Shown here: piece after piece, positions 44,283 through 54,592 of the stretch | How the letters are laid out: each line of letters starts with the position of its first letter | Position numbering within the stretch: the stretch's first letter is position 1 | Source of the DNA: Chitinophaga agrisoli | Lineage (GTDB): Bacteria > Bacteroidota > Bacteroidia > Chitinophagales > Chitinophagaceae | Assembly (NCBI RefSeq): GCF_008386695.1 | Contig: NZ_VUOC01000003.1 | Span: 170,419-234,418 of the forward strand | DNA: 64,000 bases | Direction of reading: 5' to 3' | Made by a program: the position numbers and the translations under genes | The notes under the pieces: model-generated | The model's input: the letters and a program-made list of their open reading frames with translations, nothing else | Told to the model about the DNA's origin: nothing | Databases searched by the model: none

Positions 44283-46736
44283 ATGATCCGGAACCTGCTA
44301 TTATTTGGATTCATCGCTTGTTTAATACCATCAGCACAGGCACAGCAACACACCAGACTAACACAATCCTGGCAGTTCCTGCGGGAAGACCTGGGCAGCG
44401 TATGGGAAGCCGTACGCCCGGCTACAGAAGGTAGTCCGGAATCCGTACCCTTATGGGAGAACGTGACCCTGCCACATTGCTTCAACGCCCGCGATGCCGT
44501 AGACCCGGATATCAACTATTATGAAGGCCCCGGCTGGTACCGCACAACGCTGGACATCAGCAACCCTTATGAACAGGGCCGTACATTACTGCACTTTGAA
44601 GGCGCCGGTCAAAAGACCGATGTATATGTATACACCACTAAAGTGGCCAGCCATACAGGCGGTTATGATGAATGGACCGCAGATCTCACAGAGGCGGTGC
44701 AACAATTCCTCCAAAGCCCGGATGCCAAACGTTACAAAGGCAAAGTACCGGTAGAGATCCGTTGCAGCAACGCCCGCGATGTGGAAAAGATCCCCTCTGA
44801 TATGTCAGATTTTAATGTGTACGGCGGCTTGTATCGGTATGTGAACCTGGTATACACGCCGGCCTTATCTATAGATCAATTACATATACAGGCCCAGGTG
44901 GATGAACAGGGTAAGCAGGGGTCAGTAGCGTTCAGCGCCGTATTCCGTAATCCCTTACATACCACACAGGCCACACTCGAGATACTTGTACAGGATCCGC
45001 AACAACAAACCATACAGCAATGGTCGCAACAGATCAATATTACGGATGCTGAACAAATCTTCCACCGTTTTATGGTCAAGAAACCTGCCTTATGGTCGCC
45101 TGCCCGGCCACAGCTCTATAGCGTGCAGGCCCGGCTTAAAACAGCCACCGGTACAGCCACCTGGAGCGGAGAATTTGGTTTCCGGCATTTTGAGTTTGTA
45201 GACCATGGGCCTTTTAAACTAAATGGCCAGCGCCTGTTATTACAGGGTACCCACCGTCACGAAGACGGCGCCGGCGTGGCCGCTGCCCTTACGGAAGATA
45301 TGATACGGCAGGAGATGCTGCTTATAAAGAATATGGGCGCCAACTTTATCCGGCTGGGCCATTACCAGCAATCACGTACAGTGCTGCACCTGTGTGATAG
45401 CCTGGGTATCCTGGTATGGGAAGAGATCCCCTGGTGCCGGGGCGGCCTGGGAGGCGATGTATACAAGGACCAAGCCCGCCGCATGCTGCGCAATATGATA
45501 GGCCAGCACTACAATCATCCCGCCGTGATATTATGGGGCTTAGGCAATGAGAACGACTGGCCCGGCGATTTCCCGGAGTTTGATAAACAAAAGATCCACG
45601 CTTTTATGAGCGAGCTGAACGCCCTGGCGCATCAGCTGGATAGTACCCGTAAAACCACCATCCGCCGTTGCGATTTCTGTAAGGATATAGTGGACGTATA
45701 TTCCCCGTCCATTTGGGCCGGTTGGTACCGGGGCCGCTATACAGAGTACAAGGAAGAAACGCTGAAAGCTATTGCAGACGTACCCCATTTCTTTCATGCG
45801 GAATGGGGCGCAGATAGTCACCAGGGCCGTCATGCTGAGTTACCGGAGCAATTTGTGAAACAGATAGCCACCGGCAAAGGGGCCGACGAACGTACCGGCG
45901 ATTTTGCCCTCACGGGCGGTATGGCCCGCGCCTCTAAAGACGGCGACTGGTCAGAGACCTATGCCTGCAACCTGATAGACTGGCATCTCAAAGAGCAGGA
46001 AACCATCCCACAACTGACCGGCAGCGCGTATTGGATCTTCAAAGACTTCTCCACCCCGCTACGCCCGGAAAACCCGGTGCCTTATGTAAACCAGAAAGGC
46101 GTAGTAGGGCGGGATCTTACACCCAAGGAGGCGTATTATGTATTCCAGTCTTACTGGGCGGCCAAACCTATGGCGCATATCTATGGCCATACCTGGCCAA
46201 TACGCTGGGGTAAAGATGGAGAAGAGAAAATGATATGGGTATATTCCAACTGCCCTGAAGTGGAGTTGTTTGTAAACGGCAAAAGTTATGGCGTTAAAAA
46301 ACGTAACAGCCAGGATTTTCCCGCAGCAGGCCTACGCTGGAACCTGCCAATGCATAAGGGTAACTATGATGTAAAAGTGGTGGCGCGCAAAGGAAAGGAA
46401 ACCGCAACAGACGCCGTTTCTTTCACCTATCAAACCGCCAGCTGGGGTAAACCCGCCAAACTGATACTGGAGAAAACAGCGGCCGGTAATGATACCGTAG
46501 TCGTAAACATAAAACTGGCCGATGCCCAGAACGTATTATGCCTGGATGCAAAGGATTATGTGAGCTTTTCCGCAGCCGGCAGCGGCACATTGATAGATGA
46601 CCTGGGCACATCAAACGGATCGCGCAGGGTACAGCTAATGAACGGACAGGCCCGCATAAGCATACGGCTTAATAAAGGGCAAAGTGTAGTAGGCGCTACC
46701 GTACAGGGCGTGCCGGATGGGTTTATTACGTTATAA
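44283..46736 (+). CDS. GH2 glycoside hydrolase (beta-galactosidase or beta-glucuronidase type)
   Basis: 817 residues from ATG 44283, with a signal peptide ([20 protein letters not shown]). Sugar-binding domain: [26 protein letters not shown]. Immunoglobulin-like domain, then the TIM barrel with [30 protein letters not shown] (acid/base Glu about 423) and [15 protein letters not shown] (nucleophile Glu about 507). A C-terminal Ig-like extension follows. It removes a terminal beta-linked sugar; galactose and glucuronic acid are both reasonable. The 58-base gap before it holds the heptad array, the largest gap inside this operon. Confidence 0.92.
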   Translation: MIRNLLLFGFIACLIPSAQAQQHTRLTQSWQFLREDLGSVWEAVRPATEGSPESVPLWENVTLPHCFNARDAVDPDINYYEGPGWYRTTLDISNPYEQGRTLLHFEGAGQKTDVYVYTTKVASHTGGYDEWTADLTEAVQQFLQSPDAKRYKGKVPVEIRCSNARDVEKIPSDMSDFNVYGGLYRYVNLVYTPALSIDQLHIQAQVDEQGKQGSVAFSAVFRNPLHTTQATLEILVQDPQQQTIQQWSQQINITDAEQIFHRFMVKKPALWSPARPQLYSVQARLKTATGTATWSGEFGFRHFEFVDHGPFKLNGQRLLLQGTHRHEDGAGVAAALTEDMIRQEMLLIKNMGANFIRLGHYQQSRTVLHLCDSLGILVWEEIPWCRGGLGGDVYKDQARRMLRNMIGQHYNHPAVILWGLGNENDWPGDFPEFDKQKIHAFMSELNALAHQLDSTRKTTIRRCDFCKDIVDVYSPSIWAGWYRGRYTEYKEETLKAIADVPHFFHAEWGADSHQGRHAELPEQFVKQIATGKGADERTGDFALTGGMARASKDGDWSETYACNLIDWHLKEQETIPQLTGSAYWIFKDFSTPLRPENPVPYVNQKGVVGRDLTPKEAYYVFQSYWAAKPMAHIYGHTWPIRWGKDGEEKMIWVYSNCPEVELFVNGKSYGVKKRNSQDFPAAGLRWNLPMHKGNYDVKVVARKGKETATDAVSFTYQTASWGKPAKLILEKTAAGNDTVVVNIKLADAQNVLCLDAKDYVSFSAAGSGTLIDDLGTSNGSRRVQLMNGQARISIRLNKGQSVVGATVQGVPDGFITL

Positions 46737-46746
46737 AAATGCTTGC

Positions 46747-49302
46747 ATGAAATATTACGCCATTATACTGGGATTATTACTAACAGCCAATACGACACAA
46801 GCCGCATCGCCCCAAGACTCTTTGCTGCAGCTTTGGTACCGGCAGCCGGCCAAACTTTGGGTAGAAGCGCTGCCGGTAGGCAATGGTCGCATAGGGGCCA
46901 TGGTATTTGGCGGTGTAGAGCAGGAGCAGCTGCAGTTCAACGAAGGCTATGTTTGGTCCGGCGGCCCCCGGGATGGTAATAATCCAAACGCAAAAGCAGT
47001 ACTGCCGCATATACGCCGGCTGTTAGGGCAGGAGCAATATATGGAGGCGGACCAGGAGGCCCGTAAGATGTTTGGCCTTTACAGCGCCCGCTATCTCACA
47101 TTGGGCAGTTTGCTCATCAACAACGAGATTAAGGGCGCCGTTACTGCCTACCGCAGAACGCTTAATTTGAATAATGCAGTAGCCGTTACCACCTTTACAG
47201 CAAACGGGATTACCTATACCCGGGAGGTATTCTGCAGTTACCCGGCCCAGTTACTGGTAGTACGCTTCAGCGCCAGCAAACCAGGTAGCATCAGCTTCCA
47301 TACAAAGTTCCGGAATTCTATGCCTTATCAGGTGCAGGCGGTGAATGACCAGTATGTAGTATTGAAGGGAAAGGCGCCGGCTTATGTAGCCAACCGCCCC
47401 GCAGAGCCGCAGCAGATCGTTTACAGGGAGGATGAGGGTATGCGTTACGAAGCGCACCTGCAGGCACGGACACAGGGCGGTACAGTAAAAGCAGATACCA
47501 GCGGGCTGCAGGTACAAGGGGCTTCCTCCGTAACGCTGTTATTATCTGTTGGCACCAGCTATAACGGACCTGATAAATCGCCCGCTCGCGAGGGGAGAGA
47601 CCCGGCAGCGGCTGCGCGGCTATACCTGGAGAATGCCCGGCAGAAAACAGCAGACCAGCTGTTACAGGAGCATACCGCGGATTATCAACGCCTGTTCAAT
47701 AAGGTAACGCTGGAACTGGGGCATGATGCCTTAGCCAACCACCCCACCGACGAGCGTTTGCAATCCTACACACGTGCCGGTGGTCATTGCGACCCGCAGC
47801 TCACTACACTCCTGTATCAATATGGGCGTTACCTGATGATAGCCGGCTCCCGCAAGGGCGGCCCCGCTATGACCCTGCAAGGTTTATGGAATGATGCCAT
47901 GCAGCCGCCCTGGGGATCCAACTATACCATCAACATCAATACGGAAATGAACTACTGGCCTTCGGAAACAACTAACCTTTCCGAATGCGGTTTACCCTTA
48001 TTTAACTTCATTAGCCAGCTGGCAAAAAAAGGAAGCACTACTGCCGCCGTTAATTACGGCGCCAGGGGTTGGACAGCACACCATAATGCGGATATCTGGG
48101 CCATGACCAACCCAGCCGGCGGTATTGATTTTAATGATCCCAAAGGCAATGCACGCTGGGCTATCTGGCCTATGGGTGGCGCCTGGCTTACCCGCCACCT
48201 GTGGGAGCATTACCTGTTTACCGGCAACCGGCGTTTCCTGGCGGATACGGCTTACCCTATCATGCGGTCTGCCGCCATGTTTATGCTGGATTGGCTCATC
48301 AGGAATAAAAGCGGGCAATGGATTACCAGTCCGGCCACCTCGCCGGAAAATAACTTCCTGGTGAATGGTAAACGGGAAGGCTCAGTAAGCATCGCCACCA
48401 CCATGGACCTCTCCATAATCCGTGATCTGTTTAACAATACCATACAGGCCGCAAAAGTCTTACAGCAGGAGGATGGTTTTTCCGGCCAGCTGACAACTGT
48501 TTTGCAGCAGATCTATCCCTTTCATGTGGGGCAATATGGACAGCTGCAGGAATGGTATAAGGATTGGGACGATCCGGAAGATCATCACCGCCATCTCTCA
48601 CACCTGTATGGGCTGTTTCCCGGTTATTTTATAGGTCCGCGTACCAACCCTGTACTGGCGGCCGCTGCTAAACGCAGCCTGCTCTTGCGTGGCGATGGCG
48701 GCACTGGCTGGTCCAAAGCCTGGAAGATAAACTGGTGGGCCAGGCTAGAAGATGGCGACCATGCCTATACCATGCTGAATAAACAGCTCTTCCTGGCCAG
48801 CGCAGACAGTATCAGCACCGGGGATAACGCCGGTGGCTCTTATCCCAACCTGTTTGATGCGCACCCGCCTTTCCAGATAGATGGCAATTTTGGCGTTACC
48901 TCCGGCATCACTGAAATGCTGTTGCAAAGCCAGGATGGCGTAATATACCTGCTGCCGGCCTTGCCCGCCGCCTGGCCAAATGGCCACGTTACTGGTCTGC
49001 AGGCACGGGGCGGTTTTACGGTAGATTTGGAATGGAAAGCGGGGAAATTGACCAAAGCAGTAATACGCAGCGCCCTGGGAGGCAATTGCCGTATCCGTAC
49101 CAAAGTGGCGGTACAGGTAGGGGGAGCAGTTGCAAAACCAGCCGCCGGGAACAATCCTAATCCGTTCTATTACCGGCCTTTGCCGCCACAGGTAGTGGTA
49201 AAGGATAAAACGAAGCTGCCAGACCTGCCGCTGTCAAAACTGTATGACTATGATGTGATGACCACAGCGGGAAAGGAAATTATGATCACCCAAAGAAACT
49301 AG
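46747..49302 (+). CDS. GH95 alpha-L-fucosidase/alpha-L-galactosidase
   Basis: 851 residues from ATG 46747, with a signal peptide ([20 protein letters not shown]). N-terminal beta-sandwich motifs: [40 protein letters not shown]. Barrel motifs: [29 protein letters not shown] with the Asn pair that activates water in GH95, [13 protein letters not shown] with the likely acid Glu, [13 protein letters not shown] and [20 protein letters not shown]. It is an inverting enzyme for alpha-1,2-linked L-fucose or L-galactose. An in-frame Met 30 bases upstream would overlap GH2. With two GH29 genes nearby it points to a fucosylated substrate. Confidence 0.94.
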   Translation: MKYYAIILGLLLTANTTQAASPQDSLLQLWYRQPAKLWVEALPVGNGRIGAMVFGGVEQEQLQFNEGYVWSGGPRDGNNPNAKAVLPHIRRLLGQEQYMEADQEARKMFGLYSARYLTLGSLLINNEIKGAVTAYRRTLNLNNAVAVTTFTANGITYTREVFCSYPAQLLVVRFSASKPGSISFHTKFRNSMPYQVQAVNDQYVVLKGKAPAYVANRPAEPQQIVYREDEGMRYEAHLQARTQGGTVKADTSGLQVQGASSVTLLLSVGTSYNGPDKSPAREGRDPAAAARLYLENARQKTADQLLQEHTADYQRLFNKVTLELGHDALANHPTDERLQSYTRAGGHCDPQLTTLLYQYGRYLMIAGSRKGGPAMTLQGLWNDAMQPPWGSNYTININTEMNYWPSETTNLSECGLPLFNFISQLAKKGSTTAAVNYGARGWTAHHNADIWAMTNPAGGIDFNDPKGNARWAIWPMGGAWLTRHLWEHYLFTGNRRFLADTAYPIMRSAAMFMLDWLIRNKSGQWITSPATSPENNFLVNGKREGSVSIATTMDLSIIRDLFNNTIQAAKVLQQEDGFSGQLTTVLQQIYPFHVGQYGQLQEWYKDWDDPEDHHRHLSHLYGLFPGYFIGPRTNPVLAAAAKRSLLLRGDGGTGWSKAWKINWWARLEDGDHAYTMLNKQLFLASADSISTGDNAGGSYPNLFDAHPPFQIDGNFGVTSGITEMLLQSQDGVIYLLPALPAAWPNGHVTGLQARGGFTVDLEWKAGKLTKAVIRSALGGNCRIRTKVAVQVGGAVAKPAAGNNPNPFYYRPLPPQVVVKDKTKLPDLPLSKLYDYDVMTTAGKEIMITQRN

Positions 49303-49306
49303 CAAT

Positions 49307-51106
49307 ATGAGTATAACACCGATCAGGAAATTAAGCTGTTTAACGGCAGCGCTATTACCTGCGCTTGCCGTACAGGCTGGGCCGGCAGACCAGTTCCTGC
49401 AGGCATTGAAACAGAGCAAGGCAGTTGTGATAACAGACAAAGGAACAGCTGCTCCACCCAGCGTACAGATCACCCGCAGCTGGAATGGGGACTATTGTAA
49501 TACACGCATTGCCAACACCGGCAGCACTCCGGTACACATCAAAGAAGTGATCCTGGCGCAGGCAGGAAAGATCTTAGCGCCGGCTACCCCCTTTTATGCA
49601 GAAGGTTTCCAGATGCTGACACAAACAGCCGGTACCCTGGAAAAGCCGCAAACCTTGGGGAACTACACAGACGAAGGACATTATAAAATCCCCAAGCCAG
49701 ATGGCTACCTGGCTGTATATAACCTGCTGCGCCTGTACCCCGAAGCCGGACCCCAGCTGTTACTGGGCTTTACCAGCTGCCGCCGTTTTGCCGGAAAGTT
49801 TTACCTGAACGCAGATACCATCAAAGTGGTGCAGGACCTGGAAAACCTTTCCCTGGCGCCCGGAGCTTCCTTTACATTGGAAGAATGGATGCTGAAAGAT
49901 GGGAATGATGGCAACGCATTACTGGACGGCTTTGCAAAACGTATCAACTACCAGCACCCGCCGTTGACCTTTAAACAACCGCCTACAGGCTGGTGCAGCT
50001 GGTATTGTTTTGGTCCCCGGGTAACCGCACAGAATATCTATGATAACCTGGACTATATAAAGGCTAATGTGCCCGCATTGCGATACATACAGATAGACGA
50101 CGGTTATCAACCCCATATGGGCGACTGGCTCTCCGTGGGCAAATCATTTGGCGGCAACGTGCAGCCCGTATTGCAGGCTATCCGCGATAAAGGTTTTGAG
50201 CCGGCTATCTGGGTAGCGCCGTTTATCTGCGATAGTAATTCCACTGTGTTTAAAGAACACCCGGATTGGCTGGTAAAGGACGCCACTGGCAAACCGCTGC
50301 GCAGCGATCTCGTTTCTTTTGGCGGCTGGCGTTTAAAACCATGGTATGTATTGGATGGTACCCATCCTGCCGTACAAAAACACCTGGAAGAGATGTTCCG
50401 TACCATGCGCAACCAGTGGGGCTGCACCTATTTTAAGCTGGATGCTAACTTTTGGGGTGCTATACACAGCGGCTATTTTTATGATAAACAGGCTACCCGT
50501 ATTGAGGCATACCGCCGTGGTATGGAAGCCATATTAAAAGGTACCGGCAATGCATTCATCCTGGGGTGTAATCATCCGTTATGGCCTTCGCTCGGCCTGA
50601 TACACGGCTCGCGCAGCTCTATGGATATTAAAAGACAGTGGAGCACTTTTGAGCGTTCCGGCCGGGAAAACCTGTACCGCTCCTGGCAGAATGGCCGCCT
50701 GTGGTGGAATGATCCCGACTGCCTTTTGCTGACCGGCAATATGCCGGATAATGAATTCCGTTTTCACGCCGCTTTACTGTATGCTACCGGTGGCATGCTG
50801 TTAAGCGGGGATGATTTGACCACTATCTCGCCGGAACGCCTGAATATGCTGAAAAGATCCATCCCGCCAGCCGGGCAGGCTGCTGCTTTCCCGGATACAA
50901 AATTTGAAACAGGAAAACTGCATACCGGCAATAGCAACTACCTGGTACTCCTGAACTGGGAAGACCAACCTAAAAAGTTAACCGTAAAACTGGATAAGCC
51001 ATACGAGCTAGTGGATCACTGGACAGGAAAACGATTAGGGAAATTTAGCGGCACATATACCCTGGAGTTGCAGGGGCATGATGGGACAGTGATACAATTG
51101 CAATAA
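49307..51106 (+). CDS. GH36-type alpha-galactosidase
   Basis: 599 residues with a signal peptide. Clan-D barrel motifs: PTGWCSWYCFGPRVTAQNIY, LRYIQIDDGYQPHMGDW, GFEPAIWVAPFICDSNS, YFKLDANFWGAI with the nucleophile Asp at about 379, and HGSRSSMDIKRQWS with the acid/base Asp at about 440; their spacing of 61 fits GH36. It would release alpha-galactose, although related subfamilies act on other sugars. It starts 4 bases after GH95, so translation is probably coupled. Confidence 0.85.
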   Translation: MSITPIRKLSCLTAALLPALAVQAGPADQFLQALKQSKAVVITDKGTAAPPSVQITRSWNGDYCNTRIANTGSTPVHIKEVILAQAGKILAPATPFYAEGFQMLTQTAGTLEKPQTLGNYTDEGHYKIPKPDGYLAVYNLLRLYPEAGPQLLLGFTSCRRFAGKFYLNADTIKVVQDLENLSLAPGASFTLEEWMLKDGNDGNALLDGFAKRINYQHPPLTFKQPPTGWCSWYCFGPRVTAQNIYDNLDYIKANVPALRYIQIDDGYQPHMGDWLSVGKSFGGNVQPVLQAIRDKGFEPAIWVAPFICDSNSTVFKEHPDWLVKDATGKPLRSDLVSFGGWRLKPWYVLDGTHPAVQKHLEEMFRTMRNQWGCTYFKLDANFWGAIHSGYFYDKQATRIEAYRRGMEAILKGTGNAFILGCNHPLWPSLGLIHGSRSSMDIKRQWSTFERSGRENLYRSWQNGRLWWNDPDCLLLTGNMPDNEFRFHAALLYATGGMLLSGDDLTTISPERLNMLKRSIPPAGQAAAFPDTKFETGKLHTGNSNYLVLLNWEDQPKKLTVKLDKPYELVDHWTGKRLGKFSGTYTLELQGHDGTVIQLQ

Positions 51107-51128
51107 CATTCATTCATGAATCAGTAGT

Positions 51129-52316
51129 ATGAATATGCGTATACCATTATTGAGCCTTTACTACCTCTTATTTAGCGCCGCTGTGTTTGCACAGGGCCCG
51201 GCCAATGAGCAAGCTTGGTTGCAACGGGTGATAAAGGGTCAACGGAAAGAGATCTTAACCCACGGCGCATGGGCTATGCAGCAAACCCCTGTTACCGTAA
51301 CAGCAGCTACCTGTGCCCGCAGTGCCGGGGGCAAACATGATTTTTATTCAGAAGGGGATTACTGGTGGCCCAATCCTGCCAGTGCAGATAGCCCCTATAT
51401 CCAGAAGGATGGGCAAACCAACCCGGATAATTTTGTGGAGCACCGCCGGGCTATGGTGCGTTTTAGCCGCATAATGGGCGCCCTGGCAGCTGCTTATGTA
51501 GTAAGTAAAGACAAGACCTATCTCGATAAAGCGCTGTTACATGCCCGCGCCTGGTTTGTAGACGAAGCTACACGCATGAATCCCAACCTGCAGTATGCGC
51601 AAGCCATTAAAGGCCGCGCCACCGGCAGGGGCATTGGAATTATTGACACCATCCATTTCCTGGAAGTAGTACAGGCATTACACATCATGGAAAAAGCAGG
51701 TGCATTGCCGCCGCAGGACCTGCAGGCCATTAAAGCATGGTTCTCCGATTATCTGCAATGGATGACCACTCACCCCTATGGGCTGGATGAAATGAAGGCC
51801 GCCAATAATCACGGTACCTGCTGGGTAATGCAGGTGGCTGCTTTTGCAAAATGGGTGGGTAATAAACACTGGATGGACTTTTGTACCCAACGCTACCAGG
51901 AGGTGCTACTGCCCAAACAAATGGCCGCAGACGGCAGTTTCCCGCTGGAATTAAAACGTACCAAGCCATATGGCTACTCACTGTTTAACCTGGATGCCAT
52001 GACCATGGTTTGCCAGATCTTAAGTGACGGCAAACAGCATCTGTGGCAGTTTACCACGGCAGACGGGAAAAACATGGGGAAAGGCATGGCCTATATGTAT
52101 CCCTTTGTACAGAATAAAGGCCGCTGGCCGTTTGCAAAGGATGTAATGTACTGGGATAATTGGCCCGTAGCCCAGCCCTTCCTGTTATTTGGGGCAGTGG
52201 CCTATAATAACCAGGATTATTATCGCCTGTGGTTAAAGCTGGAACATGATCCCCAGGTAGAAGAAGTTTTACGGAACCTGCCGGTACGTAACCCGGTAAT
52301 ATGGTTATACAACTAA
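51129..52316 (+). CDS. Alginate-lyase-family protein (PF05426 type)
   Basis: 395 residues with a signal peptide (IPLLSLYYLLFSAAVFAQ). An alpha/alpha-barrel lyase fold is suggested by DYWWPNPASADSPYIQKDGQ, LDKALLHARAWFVDEATRMN, NLQYAQAIKGRATGRGIGII, AANNHGTCWVMQVAAFAKW with the Asn-His pair expected in the active site, and GSFPLELKRTKPYGYSLFNL. Related lyases (PL5, PL38) cleave alginate or glucuronan. Being last in a fucose/galactose locus, cleavage next to a uronic acid in a mixed glycan is more likely than true alginate. UxuA downstream could use released uronate. Confidence 0.82.
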   Translation: MNMRIPLLSLYYLLFSAAVFAQGPANEQAWLQRVIKGQRKEILTHGAWAMQQTPVTVTAATCARSAGGKHDFYSEGDYWWPNPASADSPYIQKDGQTNPDNFVEHRRAMVRFSRIMGALAAAYVVSKDKTYLDKALLHARAWFVDEATRMNPNLQYAQAIKGRATGRGIGIIDTIHFLEVVQALHIMEKAGALPPQDLQAIKAWFSDYLQWMTTHPYGLDEMKAANNHGTCWVMQVAAFAKWVGNKHWMDFCTQRYQEVLLPKQMAADGSFPLELKRTKPYGYSLFNLDAMTMVCQILSDGKQHLWQFTTADGKNMGKGMAYMYPFVQNKGRWPFAKDVMYWDNWPVAQPFLLFGAVAYNNQDYYRLWLKLEHDPQVEEVLRNLPVRNPVIWLYN

Positions 52317-52354
52317 GGGGTGATATCCAATCTGTTAACAAAAAATTTACGCAC

Positions 52355-52415
52355 GAATAGTTGCTTTTCATAAACATTATGAATATTTTTATATGTCTAT
52401 GAAAAACAACTATTC
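52355..52415. repeat. 18-bp inverted repeat abutting a start codon
   Basis: GAATAGTTGCTTTTCATA (52355-52372) is matched by TATGAAAAACAACTATTC (52398-52415) except for one base, around a 25-base spacer. The right arm ends two bases before the ATG at 52418, so a formed RNA hairpin would crowd the ribosome site. It could also be an operator or a partial terminator of the long operon. Confidence 0.8.
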
Positions 52416-52417
52416 CT

Positions 52418-52645
52418 ATGAAGTGGATGAACGATTTATACGCCATTTATCAGAAGCTGGGTGCTACCGGCTTTGAAGAGGTTAAAAAAGAAATAGTAAA
52501 AGCACAATTGACTGGGTGCAATGGGGGAGAGGTATATTACCTGGTATTGCAGCAATTGGTAATGATCAAGAAAGACAAGGTACAGATCTATGAAGTGATC
52601 AAAGGCGAAGTGGAGAATATTATCCAATACAGCCGCTTGAACTGA
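52418..52645 (+). CDS. Small protein of unknown function
   Basis: 75 residues, not recognised. It begins MKWMNDLYAIYQKLGATGFE and continues EVKKEIVKAQLTGCNGGEVY, YLVLQQLVMIKKDKVQIYEV, ending IKGEVENIIQYSRLN. The pattern suggests three helices, with no signal peptide. Coding is supported by composition and by the distinct inverted repeat directly before the ATG. The next gene, on the opposite strand, ends immediately after its stop. Confidence 0.6.
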   Translation: MKWMNDLYAIYQKLGATGFEEVKKEIVKAQLTGCNGGEVYYLVLQQLVMIKKDKVQIYEVIKGEVENIIQYSRLN

Positions 52646-53950
52646 TTACCGGATCTCTTCTATCAGTTTTTTTGCTTTCCAGTAATTGGGCGCGTCTTGT
52701 GGTATTTTCAGCAGCCACTCCAGGCTTTGCTGTTTATCCCTTTCCCGTAAATAACTCAGCGCCAGGTAAAATGCCGCATCATAGCGGTAGGGGGAATTGC
52801 TTTCGTATACCTGCTTCAGATCAGTACGGGCGGGGACCATTTGGTTAATATCCACCAGGCATACGCCGCGGTAATAACGGGCGTAGGTATTGGAGGGGTC
52901 CATCTGCAATACCCGGTTCAGCACCTCCACCGCGCTGGTAAAGCGACGTTTGTTAAAATGCTGCGCAGCTTCGTGCAGCAGCTTGGAGGTATCATTGTCC
53001 GGCAGGTGATGATGTGCCATCTCTGTAGGCGCAAACTGGCGGTATACATCCTTGCGGAAGGGGCTGATGAACAGAAGCCCGGCCATGATAACAGCCAAAA
53101 CAGTAATACCGCTTACATACAATCCCATGCGGTTCATATCCTTATTTTGACTGTAGAACCAGCGTTGCCGCATATCTACCAGCACCTGTGTCAGCTCCCG
53201 GCGGGTATTATCTGCCGTTAAGGCCCTGCGTAGCCATTCCACGGCGTCCCTGCCTGTCTGAACAGCTTCCCGCAAATTATAGTTTTCCTGCAGCCGTGTT
53301 TCGAAGGATTGTTTCTGCGTTTCCGGTAACCCCTGCATTACATACAGCGCCACCTGCTCATAATCGCCCGGAAACACTTCCCTGCCGCCTGGCAGCCCGT
53401 TATGCTTTAACAGGGTGCTCATGCAGGAGCTAAATGTGTCCGGTAACAATCCGGCGGTGGGTTGTGGATTGGTGCCGGCGCCGTCTGCCGGAGGTGTGAT
53501 AACGGCGTTCTGGATGGTAGTTTGACAAGTAGTGGTAAGCTGCAGGAAAAGATGCAGCCAGTGCCGCTTCCTTTCGCCGTTATTGACGAGCTCCTGTACA
53601 TAGCGCAGATGGGTATTGTCCAGCGCCGCCCGTTCAGGCTCTGATTCTGCTGCTACGTCCATCCCTCTTTTCTGTAGCTCCTTGCGCCACTCAATTTTGC
53701 AGATCAGCATAAAAAAAGGCTCAAAACGGGTCGTAAGCTCTATGTTATGCCTGCGGGCATAGTCATAGATATCATTCAGCGCTACCTCGAAGATATGTGC
53801 TGCATCTTTCTTGTTACCACCGCGTTGGAGGATGAAGGAACTGACTTTTTTGGCAAAATGCCGGTATATGGCATCAATAATGGCTGGGGAACTATCCAGC
53901 AAGCCGTCAATGTATTCGTCGTCGTTATATAGAAGCCGGGTAGAGGTCAT
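52646..53950 (-). CDS. Sigma-region-2-like / anti-sigma-like / TPR fusion membrane protein
   Basis: 434 residues. Residues about 10-95 read like sigma-70 region 2 of Bacteroidota ECF factors (IDAIYRHFAKKVSSFILQRG, GNKKDAAHIFEVALNDIYDY, FEPFFMLICKIEWRKELQKR). A shortened, eroded stretch follows where region 4 would be (LHLFLQLTTTCQTTIQNAV). Residues about 205-270 resemble an anti-sigma cytoplasmic domain (VALYVMQGLPETQKQSFETR, LQENYNLREAV). One membrane helix at about 278-297 (LYVSGITVLAVIMAGLLFI) leads to a periplasmic TPR region (AAQHFNKRRFTSAVEVLNRV, NTYARYYRGVCLVDI). With no good region 4 it probably cannot act as a normal sigma. Alone on its strand. Confidence 0.7.
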   Translation of the reverse strand: MTSTRLLYNDDEYIDGLLDSSPAIIDAIYRHFAKKVSSFILQRGGNKKDAAHIFEVALNDIYDYARRHNIELTTRFEPFFMLICKIEWRKELQKRGMDVAAESEPERAALDNTHLRYVQELVNNGERKRHWLHLFLQLTTTCQTTIQNAVITPPADGAGTNPQPTAGLLPDTFSSCMSTLLKHNGLPGGREVFPGDYEQVALYVMQGLPETQKQSFETRLQENYNLREAVQTGRDAVEWLRRALTADNTRRELTQVLVDMRQRWFYSQNKDMNRMGLYVSGITVLAVIMAGLLFISPFRKDVYRQFAPTEMAHHHLPDNDTSKLLHEAAQHFNKRRFTSAVEVLNRVLQMDPSNTYARYYRGVCLVDINQMVPARTDLKQVYESNSPYRYDAAFYLALSYLRERDKQQSLEWLLKIPQDAPNYWKAKKLIEEIR

Positions 53951-54073
53951 ACGTTCGCCGGTTGTTTCATAATTTTGGGCTGCTCTCCTATAAAAGTATT
54001 AAACCTTCCTCAATGCACAAAATTCTCAACAACCCGTAGTTGTATACAGTTTACGTGCCAGATATGCAGGATC

Positions 54074-54547
54074 TTAGAGGGCAGGGTAGATATTACCCAC
54101 TAATTTTTTTAATAGGTCTTTGAGGGTAGCGGCGTCCGTTCCGCCAATGAGGCTGGCATAATGCTCTTCAATTTCCAGCACGCTTTCTGTGGCGGCTATT
54201 ACCAGCTCTTTCCCCTTATCACTTAAAAAGATCACCATAGCGCGGTTGTCCGTTTCATGCTTACGGGTAACAATGTAACCGGCAGCCTCCAGGTTCTTTA
54301 CCACCTTGCTCATGGCCTGTTTGGTAATAAGGGCTTTCTTGGCCAGCTCATTATTGATAATACCTTCCGGGGCAATATTGGCAATAAGCACCATATCCCC
54401 CATCTTAAAATCGGTATAGCCCTTTTGCTGCAATTTTTCCATCAGGCGGCCGTCCATATCCTTCTTCATAAAATTGACCATCCGGATGAGCAGGCGGGGC
54501 CTTTGTGCCAGGCAATGCTGCAATTTATCGTCCAGCAAACTGTTCAT
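54074..54547 (-). CDS. MarR-family transcriptional regulator
   Basis: 157 residues with the winged helix MVLIANIAPEGIINNELAKK, then ALITKQAMSKVVKNLEAAGY, and the wing IVTRKHETDNRAMVIFLSDK. Cytoplasmic dimeric repressor in its family; ligand unknown. It is divergent from an AraC-type gene with only 45 bases between starts. On the minus strand TATATTTG (54564-54571) is a perfect -7 element that would give a leader of only about 10 nt. Confidence 0.93.
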   Translation of the reverse strand: MNSLLDDKLQHCLAQRPRLLIRMVNFMKKDMDGRLMEKLQQKGYTDFKMGDMVLIANIAPEGIINNELAKKALITKQAMSKVVKNLEAAGYIVTRKHETDNRAMVIFLSDKGKELVIAATESVLEIEEHYASLIGGTDAATLKDLLKKLVGNIYPAL

Positions 54548-54592
54548 AACGCCGTATTTTCGTCAAATATATATTTATTATCTTGTTATGGC

